Shown here piece after piece: positions 9,070-15,684 of a stretch of 64,000 bases of DNA. Below the pieces are notes generated by a model. It did not search any database. It was not told the origin of the DNA and saw only the letters and a program-made list of their open reading frames with translations. Each line of letters opens with the position of its first letter. Within the stretch, counting starts at the first letter, position 1. The translations under genes were made by a program, and so were the position numbers. The stretch is from an uncultured Pseudomonadota bacterium (lineage in GTDB: Bacteria; Myxococcota_A; UBA796; CAJQPC01): positions 1 to 64,000 of the forward strand of contig CAJXRZ010000013.1 of NCBI GenBank assembly GCA_913060515.1. The letters run 5' to 3'.

Positions 9070-10440
9070 ATGTCTAAGAAGATTCAGGTTTTGTTTGCCG
9101 CTGGAGCGGTCTCGTTGGCCGCTGTGGTGGCCGGTACATGGCTGCTTGCACCAGAACCCGTTCAGCCGACCGTGGTGTTGGTGGTGCTGGATACGGTGCG
9201 CGCCGACCACTTGAGCGTGTGCGGCTACGGCCGCCGGACCTCGCCCACGCTGGAGGCCCTGGTCGCCAATGGGGCTCAGATCAGCTGCGGTGCGATCTCC
9301 CCCGGTGCCTGGACGCTTCCCTCTCACGCCTCCTTCTTCACTGGAGTGATGCCGGTTGAGCACCGCGCCCACAGCATCAGCACGGGCATTGACAGCTTCA
9401 AGGGGGGAGGCAACCGCGCCCGGCCCCTGGACCAGAAGCTGCCCACCATTGCAGAGCGCTTCCGGGACATGGGCTACGAGACCGCATTGGTGTCCGCAAA
9501 CCCCGTGGTGGGCCCTTCGATGGGGCTGGACCGGGGCTTTGACAGCCTGGATGTGGCGGACCGGTTTGGCCGCTACACCTCCAGCCGCTGGCAACCGACC
9601 GTGGACCTGTTCCTGGACCACCGCGACCCCACTGTGCCGCAGTTCCTGGCGGTCAACATCGCCGACGCGCACCAACCCTGGGGCGCCCCGCCCGCAAGCC
9701 TGGAGTGGGCCTCGGAGTATGGGGTCGGCATCTCGTACAGCAAGGGCAACCGAGAGGGGGACTATTCGACCTACCTGCGCGGTGAGATGGACCCGCTTCG
9801 GGCACCACGTTTCGAGGAGCAGGTCGTAGAGGCCTACGATGCTGCGGTGTTTAAGGCAGACGAGAACCTGGCGTACTTTCTGGACAAGTTGCTGCAGCAG
9901 GGCTTCTGCGATGCCGCCGGTTGCCGGGTCATCATCACCTCGGACCACGGTGAGCTGCTGGGAGACCAAGGCCTCCTGGACCATGGCCACTACGCCTACC
10001 AGGCCAACGTAGAGGTGCCCTTGATCGTCGCTCAGCTCGGCGGTCCACCCGAGCTGGAATGGGAGGACATCGACCTACCCGAGCGCATCTCGGCCGTGGT
10101 CGTTCACGACGTGCTGCTCACAGGTCGCCTGCCTTCTCCGCTGCCGCCGGTACAAGTCATCGCGTGGCCCCACGCACGACGCTGCGCGAACCTGGACGGG
10201 GCCGCCTTCTGCAACCTGCAGGCGGCCATCTGGGAGGGGGATGAGAAGCTGATCTGGGACGAGGGTCAGGTCACCGCCTACGACCTGAGCAAGGACCCCA
10301 ATGAGCTGCAGGGAAGCGCTGCAGCGACCACGGACGAGCTGGCCAAGTTGGCCAAGTCCGGCAAGCGCGATGGGCGCGATGACAGCAAGACCGACATCAC
10401 CGTCACGGAGATGCTCAAGGCTGCGGGGTATCTGGAATGA
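9070..10440 (+). CDS. Sulfatase-fold hydrolase, Thr at the nucleophile position
   Basis: The 456-residue protein has an N-terminal signal or anchor (hydrophobic 7-27) and the alkaline-phosphatase/sulfatase fold. Metal-site motifs are LDTVRADHLS near residue 41 and TSDHGELLG near 292. In a true sulfatase the next motif is C/S-x-P-S-R, where Cys or Ser becomes formylglycine. Here the segment reads W-T-L-P-S-H, placing Thr82 at the nucleophile and His instead of Arg. Thr nucleophiles are known in related phosphoglycerol and phosphoethanolamine transferases, so the enzyme may not be a sulfatase. The tail (EMLKAAGYLE) is shared with the second copy at 30853-33171. It overlaps the following lipoprotein gene by four bases. 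Confidence 0.8.
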   Translation: MSKKIQVLFAAGAVSLAAVVAGTWLLAPEPVQPTVVLVVLDTVRADHLSVCGYGRRTSPTLEALVANGAQISCGAISPGAWTLPSHASFFTGVMPVEHRAHSISTGIDSFKGGGNRARPLDQKLPTIAERFRDMGYETALVSANPVVGPSMGLDRGFDSLDVADRFGRYTSSRWQPTVDLFLDHRDPTVPQFLAVNIADAHQPWGAPPASLEWASEYGVGISYSKGNREGDYSTYLRGEMDPLRAPRFEEQVVEAYDAAVFKADENLAYFLDKLLQQGFCDAAGCRVIITSDHGELLGDQGLLDHGHYAYQANVEVPLIVAQLGGPPELEWEDIDLPERISAVVVHDVLLTGRLPSPLPPVQVIAWPHARRCANLDGAAFCNLQAAIWEGDEKLIWDEGQVTAYDLSKDPNELQGSAAATTDELAKLAKSGKRDGRDDSKTDITVTEMLKAAGYLE

Positions 10441-11741
10441 TCTGGCTTCTGCTGGCGTGCGCCAAGGATGCGGGAGACAGCGGGCAGGTGTTGACGATCC
10501 CGGATCTTCCGCCGGATCCCTGTGGAGCCGGTGCGCCGTTCCTGCCTCTGGAGCAGATGGGTGAGGTGGTGCTCTCCTCGCGCGAGGACACGCTGTCCTT
10601 GACTGCGGGCACGGTGAACACCCTGCTCAATGGCTACGATCTCGGGGTCGAGGCCCAGGTGGACGTGGAGACCTACCTGCTCCGGTACACCACCCAAGAC
10701 CGCGGAGAGCTGGTCGAGGTCACCGCCTTTGCCACTCTGCCCATCGTGGAGCCCGGCACCGAAGTGCCAGTCATCCTCTGGCTGCACCCCACCGTCGGTT
10801 TCGCCGACTCCTGTGCGCCCACCGCCTTGGGCTTGGAGGGCGCCGCGTTTGGCATTCTCTGGGCATCGCAGGGCTACGCGGTGGTCTCTCCAGACTACCT
10901 GGGCATGCGCGGCTTTGGGGCCGGCTCCGATGAGCTGCACCCCTACATCGTGGCCGAGGCCACAGCCATCGCCTCCCTGGACGCGGTGCGTGCGATGGAA
11001 GCTCTGACCATCGAGCGGGACACTTCAGCGCGCTTGGACGCCAGCCGTTTGCTGCACTGGGGCGCCAGCGAAGGCGGCTTTGCGGCGCTCTGGACCGACC
11101 GCTACCAAGGGGCCTACCTGCCCGACTACACCAGCGTGGGCGTGATCGCAGCCATTCCGCCCTCGGACCCCATGGCCTTGGCCGAGCGGGCAACCAGCGT
11201 CTGGTCGGACACCACCTGGGGCGTGGCCGCAGCGATGGTCAGCATGCAGCAGTACTACGAGGGTCCCCCCCTGAGCGACGTGCTCGCCCCTGAGCTGGCG
11301 GAGCTGATGCCCGGTGAGATGGCCGAGAAGTGCAGCGGCTTCGAGGTTCTGGAGGGCATCGAGAGCGTGGAGGACGTCTTCACCCAGCCGGCCATCGATG
11401 CAGCCCAGAGCGGGGACTTTAGCGGTCTGGAGCCCTGGGAGTGCTACCTGCAGCAGGGCGTGATTCGGGAGAGCACCATCGAGCGCGTCTCCACCGCCCC
11501 CGTGTACATGATCCTGGCCGAAGACGATGACTTGGCCTGGGCCCCGCCCGCCCGAGAGGACATCACGGCGCTGTGCGCGCAGGGCTATGAGATCGAGCAC
11601 CTGGAGTGCGCGGGCGCCAGCCATGTGGACGGCGCTGTGGACAGTCTGGGGCAGCAGCTGGACTTCGTCGCCCGCATGTTCGCTGGGGATGCCTTGGTCG
11701 CGTCCTGTGAGATTCAGGAGCCAGTGGTCTGCTCCGAGTGA
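10437..11741 (+). CDS. Alpha/beta-hydrolase (secretory lipase-like) lipoprotein
   Basis: The 434-residue lipoprotein begins MIWLLLAC, placing the lipid-modified Cys at residue 8. It has an alpha/beta-hydrolase core with a nucleophile elbow GASEGG near residue 205 and late Asp/His candidates (AEDDD, GASHVD). The WLHPTVGFADSCAP and SPDYLGMRG stretches match secretory-lipase-type esterases. The start codon overlaps the stop of the sulfatase-fold gene (ATGA), so the two are translationally coupled and probably act together on an exported ester substrate. No upstream in-frame ATG or GTG precedes this start. Confidence 0.8.
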   Translation: MIWLLLACAKDAGDSGQVLTIPDLPPDPCGAGAPFLPLEQMGEVVLSSREDTLSLTAGTVNTLLNGYDLGVEAQVDVETYLLRYTTQDRGELVEVTAFATLPIVEPGTEVPVILWLHPTVGFADSCAPTALGLEGAAFGILWASQGYAVVSPDYLGMRGFGAGSDELHPYIVAEATAIASLDAVRAMEALTIERDTSARLDASRLLHWGASEGGFAALWTDRYQGAYLPDYTSVGVIAAIPPSDPMALAERATSVWSDTTWGVAAAMVSMQQYYEGPPLSDVLAPELAELMPGEMAEKCSGFEVLEGIESVEDVFTQPAIDAAQSGDFSGLEPWECYLQQGVIRESTIERVSTAPVYMILAEDDDLAWAPPAREDITALCAQGYEIEHLECAGASHVDGAVDSLGQQLDFVARMFAGDALVASCEIQEPVVCSE

Positions 11742-11859
11742 GGGCTGCCCGGACGCAACGCGTCATGCACTGACGCGAGAAGCGCCGCCTGAGGCGCTGC
11801 CCGGGGCACAGTCGGCCTGGCATCCTGCTTGCAATAGTTTGATTTCAACAGGAGAACCC
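11742..11859. other. Spacer with tandem hairpins and promoter
   Basis: This 118-bp stretch holds two terminator-like hairpins (described separately) and then an AT-rich patch, cttgcaatagtttgatttc (11828-11846), that is the likely promoter of the next gene. No gene is seen. Confidence 0.5.
11759..11798 (+). terminator. Two consecutive hairpins after the hydrolase gene
   Basis: CGCGTCA (11759-11765) pairs with TGACGCG (11771-11777) across a 5-base loop, and AGCGCC (11781-11786) pairs with GGCGCT (11793-11798) across a 6-base loop. They begin 17 bp after the stop codon. No long T tract follows, so intrinsic termination is plausible but not certain. Confidence 0.5.
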
Positions 11860-12537
11860 ATGCTCTGGACCTTGATCCTCGGCGCCGCCCTGGCTGCCCA
11901 AGCCCCTACCCAAGCCTACGAATTCGGCGGAGCTTCGGAGCCGATGCACCTGGTGGGGGCCTCGGCCTTCTCAACCTTGGGCGTGGATGCGGAGTTGGTG
12001 GAGTTGGAGGAGATGGAGGCTCTCGAGGGCCCTCCGGGCGGGGTACGGGGGCGCCTGGAGAGTTCTTGGGTGTCGGAGGTCCCGCCGGCGCCGTTGTTGC
12101 TTGGGCTGGTCGCCAGCGCTGGGCCGGGGTTGTTTGCCCTACTCTCCAACGTCTTTTGGTTCGGATTCGGTCCTCTGCTGCTCGCTGGGGCCCATTCCTT
12201 CATCGGTGCCCCGGTGCTTGGGGTCGTGGGGGGTGTGCTGCTGTTGCGGGCAGCCCAGGGCGCAGGTCTGGAGAAGCCCCAGCTGGCTGTGGCTGGGCTC
12301 GCCATGTCGATCGCCGGACTGGTCTCCAGCGGGCTCGGGGTGCTCGCCCTCGCGGGGGGCAATGGGCCGCTCGGTGTGGGGCTCCTGATCCCAGGCGCGG
12401 CCCTGCCCATGCTCGCCGGGGGCGTGTTGGTAGCTGGGGCGGTTCAGCACGGGAGACGGGCGCAGAGCGCGGAGCTTCGCTTCGGACTGGCGCTGGTAGA
12501 GCAGGGCGCACAGGCGGGTCTCACCCTGCGCTTCTGA
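11860..12537 (+). CDS. Small exported multi-pass membrane protein, unknown
   Basis: I do not recognise this 225-residue protein. It starts at ATG 11860 after AGGAGAA. Residues 1-15 (MLWTLILGAALAAQA) look like a short uncharged signal sequence, followed by an acidic segment with a VELEEMEALEG stretch and then three or four hydrophobic, Gly/Leu-rich segments between about 70 and 200. The C-terminus is polar. An envelope location is likely. It converges with the next gene, leaving 15 bp between the stops. Confidence 0.6.
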   Translation: MLWTLILGAALAAQAPTQAYEFGGASEPMHLVGASAFSTLGVDAELVELEEMEALEGPPGGVRGRLESSWVSEVPPAPLLLGLVASAGPGLFALLSNVFWFGFGPLLLAGAHSFIGAPVLGVVGGVLLLRAAQGAGLEKPQLAVAGLAMSIAGLVSSGLGVLALAGGNGPLGVGLLIPGAALPMLAGGVLVAGAVQHGRRAQSAELRFGLALVEQGAQAGLTLRF

Positions 12538-12552
12538 TGGGGCCAGGCTGGC

Positions 12553-13320
12553 TCAGCGCACCAGCACCTCGTCCAACAGCACGTCGGCGATGCGGGTCCT
12601 CTGGGTCCCTTGCGCGGTGGTCTCTTCGGTCCACTGGATGGGCCCGTAGAACTGAACGAGGCGCTGGCGCTCCGGGATCTTCTCGAAGAAGCCGGCGATG
12701 CGCGCGAGCATCTGGGTCCGGGCTTGGGCCGGCTCGATGCCGTAGATCTTCAGGGTCAGGGGGCGCCGCACCGAGCCGCTGAAGACCGTGCAGCCGTAGA
12801 AGCGCTGCCCGTAGTTGCCCCGCGGATCCATGTGGTCCAGCACCAGCGCCCGCAGGGCATCGATCCGGGTGTCCTCGCTGTGCAGCAGGGTGTGTTCAAA
12901 GGGCTCGAAGGGCAGTTCAGCCTGGGTGTTTCTGGCGTGGTCCAGCTGGATCTGGTCGATGCAGCCCACGCAGCGCAGCCCACTGTGCGCGTTCAGGACG
13001 CCGTAGATGCGCACGATCTCGGCCAGCACCTCGGGGTGGTCTCGCTCCAAGAGCGCCGACTCGAAGAGGTAGTCGGGACCAATGCTTTGGAGGCCCTGTG
13101 CTGCCGCGCGTAGGGCGTATACCTGCCCTTTGTCCAAGCGCACTTGGTCCAGGACTTCCTTGACCCGGTGATCTGAGAAGCAGGCGCTGCACATGCGAAT
13201 CGTGTAGACGGGGAGCGTGTGATACGGCAAGAATACCCCACCTTTCAGGGCGTCTTTGAGGTGCGCGCACATCTCAAGGCAGCCCGACTCCCCGTGCGTT
13301 TCACAGTCTGTGATGGGCAT
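12553..13320 (-). CDS. Conserved hypothetical protein with Cys clusters
   Basis: The 255-residue product is not recognised. Its N-terminal half carries grouped metal-ligand-like residues: CETHGESGCLEMCAH (6-20), CSACFSDH (44-51) and, later, CVGC. Such C-x2/3-C and C/H groups suggest one or two zinc or iron-sulfur sites. The rest is soluble, with a basic-aromatic C-terminal half. The ATG at 13320 has GAGAGGAG upstream. It is the last gene of a likely minus-strand operon with the polyprenol-kinase-like and Mpo1-like genes (27-bp and 6-bp gaps). A structural metal site is inferred only from residue spacing. Confidence 0.65.
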   Translation of the reverse strand: MPITDCETHGESGCLEMCAHLKDALKGGVFLPYHTLPVYTIRMCSACFSDHRVKEVLDQVRLDKGQVYALRAAAQGLQSIGPDYLFESALLERDHPEVLAEIVRIYGVLNAHSGLRCVGCIDQIQLDHARNTQAELPFEPFEHTLLHSEDTRIDALRALVLDHMDPRGNYGQRFYGCTVFSGSVRRPLTLKIYGIEPAQARTQMLARIAGFFEKIPERQRLVQFYGPIQWTEETTAQGTQRTRIADVLLDEVLVR

Positions 13321-13347
13321 GGAGCGCTCCTCTCTTCAGGAGTGCCT

Positions 13348-14307
13348 TCACCCCAGCAACAACAAGCCCACCCAGAGTCCCGCGGCTGCGGTCATCGGGA
13401 TGCTGAAGTTGTCGTCAATGCGTCGGCTCAAGAGCTCAGCGATGGCGGCGGGTACGGCTGCGAAGAGCCCCAGAACGGGTGCGCGCCAGCCGGAAAGCTC
13501 CGGGTTGAAGAGCTCCAGGATCGCCCAGGCGGCCAAGGCGCCCGTGACGGCGAAGGTCAGAGTGCCCTGGAGAGAGCGGCCGTTGACCAGCTTGATGCTG
13601 CCGAAGCGGCGGCCGATTGTCGCGGCGGCGGGGTCGGCGACGGCCAAAACGCCGGCGGCTACTGCGCACAGCGTGGTCTCGCCGGTGAGGCTGAGCAGCA
13701 GCAGCGCGGTCACGTACCAGGTGGAGCTGTTGACCCGGTGCTGCTCGTGGGGGTGCGCCACGGCGGAGAAGGCCCACATCAGGATCTTGTTCCAGGCTGG
13801 GCTGTAGCGCCGAGAGATCTCAAAGACCCAGGCCATTCCAGCGATGGTACCGGCGATGGGGGTGAGCCAGGAGCTGGGTAGGACCAACTCGATCAAGGCC
13901 ACCACCGCCAATCCGGAGAAGATGTGGAAGATGCTTCGGTAGCTGTTGGTGGGCCGCAGGGTGGGCACGTCGATGTCCAGCTCTTCCAAGCTGGCCGCAA
14001 GGGCCTCGTATTGGGGTTGCAGCTTGAGCCGGAAGGCCTGCCACTCTCTGCGAAGGTCTGCGCCTGCCTTGTCGGTGTCCGGAGCGATCTCTTCCAAGAG
14101 CAGGGCGAGCTGCGCGAGCTGCGCATTGAGGGCCGCCAGGGCCGTGTCGACCTCTGTGTCTAAGAGCGAGGCCAGGTGCGCTTGGATCTCTTCCAAGCGC
14201 TTCTCCAGGTGCAGGTCCGCACTCCAGCGCGCGGGGTCCAGATCCTTGAGAAGCTCATGCAGCTCCAGGGCAAGATCCCGGGAGTCCACTGCCAGGGCGG
14301 CACTCAT
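13348..14307 (-). CDS. Diacylglycerol/polyprenol (dolichol) kinase-like membrane protein
   Basis: The 319-residue protein has a helical, coiled-coil-like N-terminal third (about 1-105) and then about seven transmembrane segments. The C-terminal half matches the dolichol/phytol kinase and CDP-diglyceride synthase-like family: NKILMWAFSAVAHPHEQHR, then the signature DPAAATIGRRFGSIKL near residue 218 and NGRSLQGTLTF. Family members use CTP to phosphorylate long-chain alcohols. The N-terminal extension is unusual. It sits 6 bp downstream of the Mpo1-like gene, which suggests a shared membrane-lipid role. Confidence 0.75.
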   Translation of the reverse strand: MSAALAVDSRDLALELHELLKDLDPARWSADLHLEKRLEEIQAHLASLLDTEVDTALAALNAQLAQLALLLEEIAPDTDKAGADLRREWQAFRLKLQPQYEALAASLEELDIDVPTLRPTNSYRSIFHIFSGLAVVALIELVLPSSWLTPIAGTIAGMAWVFEISRRYSPAWNKILMWAFSAVAHPHEQHRVNSSTWYVTALLLLSLTGETTLCAVAAGVLAVADPAAATIGRRFGSIKLVNGRSLQGTLTFAVTGALAAWAILELFNPELSGWRAPVLGLFAAVPAAIAELLSRRIDDNFSIPMTAAAGLWVGLLLLG

Positions 14308-14313
14308 GAAGCT

Positions 14314-14682
14314 CTATGCCTCCTGCTCGGCCAGCGGCGCACCGCAGACCTTTGCTACTTCATCGGTCATTCGGCCACGCAGCGCGAGGCTGTACATCTT
14401 GAAGTCCGCTGCCAGGGACCAGAGCGGGTACTTAAAGGTCGCAGGACGGTTCTTCTCCACGAAGAAGTGCCCGGTCCAAGCAAAGCCGTAGGCGCCGACC
14501 ATTCCGCTGAGCAAGAACCAAGGGTTCAAGGTCACCAGCAGTGCGCCCACATTCAGAATCGCCAAGGTCGTACCGATGTAGTGCAAGGTGCGACAGGTGG
14601 GGTTGCGGTGCTCGGCTACGTAGTAGGGCCAGAAGGCCTCGAAGCTCTCGTAGCGCGCTGGCTCTGGTGCGGTCTGCGACAC
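14314..14682 (-). CDS. Mpo1-like (DUF962) membrane protein
   Basis: This 122-residue protein matches the DUF962 family, whose yeast member Mpo1 is a dioxygenase acting on 2-hydroxy fatty acids. The signature is clear: AEHRNPTCRTLHYIGT near 24-39 and FAWTGHFFVEKNRPATFKYPLWSL, quoted here as GHFFVEKNRPA around residue 71-81. His residues in both motifs are the expected metal ligands. Two hydrophobic segments flank them. The start is a GTG at 14682 with AGGAG seven bases upstream. It heads a likely three-gene operon with the polyprenol-kinase-like gene. Confidence 0.88.
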   Translation of the reverse strand: MSQTAPEPARYESFEAFWPYYVAEHRNPTCRTLHYIGTTLAILNVGALLVTLNPWFLLSGMVGAYGFAWTGHFFVEKNRPATFKYPLWSLAADFKMYSLALRGRMTDEVAKVCGAPLAEQEA

Positions 14683-14742
14683 GGCTGGCTCCTGCAGTGG
14701 GCAAGTTGTAACCCGCAGGCAGGGTGCATTGAAAGCACAAGC

Positions 14743-15684
14743 TCAGCCGGCGGGATCAGCCGCGTCTGCATCTTGAGGCGCAGCGGGTGCAAAGAGGTAG
14801 AAGACCTCCACACCTTGCACACCGCTGACCTTGGGCCAAGGATAGTCACCGGCCACCTCACAGAGCCGCCCGCTTGGCACGCCGTCGATCTCCACATCAC
14901 CGGTCAGGAAGGTCTCTCCAAGAGGGCAGCCCACCCCATTGGGGTCGAAGCCCACGTCCAGACGCAGTCCGTGCAGCTGGCCATCTTGAGGAACCAGCTG
15001 CGCCAGCGAGGTCACCATCTTGCCCTGGTCCAAGACCATGCGTCCGGCTTGCTCCTGGCCCACCAGACCCGCTTGGGACTTCTGCACAGCGACCCCGCGG
15101 GAGACGCTAAAGCCCGCGGCGTCCAAAGCGCCACCGCCCTCGCCCAGGGAGGTCAGTCCAGCGTCGTCCTGGTGCAGGTAGTCGACCAGAGCGACGCCGG
15201 TGGTGATGCCCCAGAGCTGCAGGCCCTTCTCCATGGCCTGCTTTCGTGCGGCGCCCGACTCCAGATCGGAGCCCGCGCCCCGTCCCTTGGCGGAGACAGC
15301 CGGCATCGCCGCTCCGTCCACCTGCACGTCGATCACAAAGTTCATCGTCAGGCTGCCGGGGAGCTCCGTGGCTCTCTTCCCCATGCCGATGTTTCGGCCG
15401 GGGAACCAGGTACCCGGCTCGGCCTTCATGTTGACCACCAGGCTGTGTGCCTCCAGGGTCAGCGTGTTGCCCTCTTGGGTGCAGGGGTGCTTGGCTTGCT
15501 GAACCATGCGGCAGAGCATGTCTGCGGCGGCGGCGCTGTCGGCCACAGGGTCCGCCGGGATCTCCATGGCGCTGGTTGGAGGAGCTTGATTCGAACAGGC
15601 GATGAGTAGAAGAAGCATGGGAATTCCGACAAGGGGGCGCATCTTCGGTTCCGTCAACAGGGTGTCTGTGTGCATGGGATTCAT
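14743..15684 (-). CDS. Lipoprotein of unknown function
   Basis: The 313-residue product carries a lipoprotein signal ending LLLLIAC (Cys31 from the chosen start). The start ATG at 15684 overlaps the stop of the upstream permease gene (ATGA), indicating coupling; internal ATGs at 15675 or 15642 could also be used. The mature part has a Cys pair (CRMVQQAKHPC), a central KGRGAGSDLESGAARKQ stretch and a C-terminal domain that I do not recognise. Its coupling to the TRAP-like permease makes it a candidate partner protein in the periplasm or on the inner surface of the outer membrane. Confidence 0.65.
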   Translation of the reverse strand: MNPMHTDTLLTEPKMRPLVGIPMLLLLIACSNQAPPTSAMEIPADPVADSAAAADMLCRMVQQAKHPCTQEGNTLTLEAHSLVVNMKAEPGTWFPGRNIGMGKRATELPGSLTMNFVIDVQVDGAAMPAVSAKGRGAGSDLESGAARKQAMEKGLQLWGITTGVALVDYLHQDDAGLTSLGEGGGALDAAGFSVSRGVAVQKSQAGLVGQEQAGRMVLDQGKMVTSLAQLVPQDGQLHGLRLDVGFDPNGVGCPLGETFLTGDVEIDGVPSGRLCEVAGDYPWPKVSGVQGVEVFYLFAPAAPQDADAADPAG

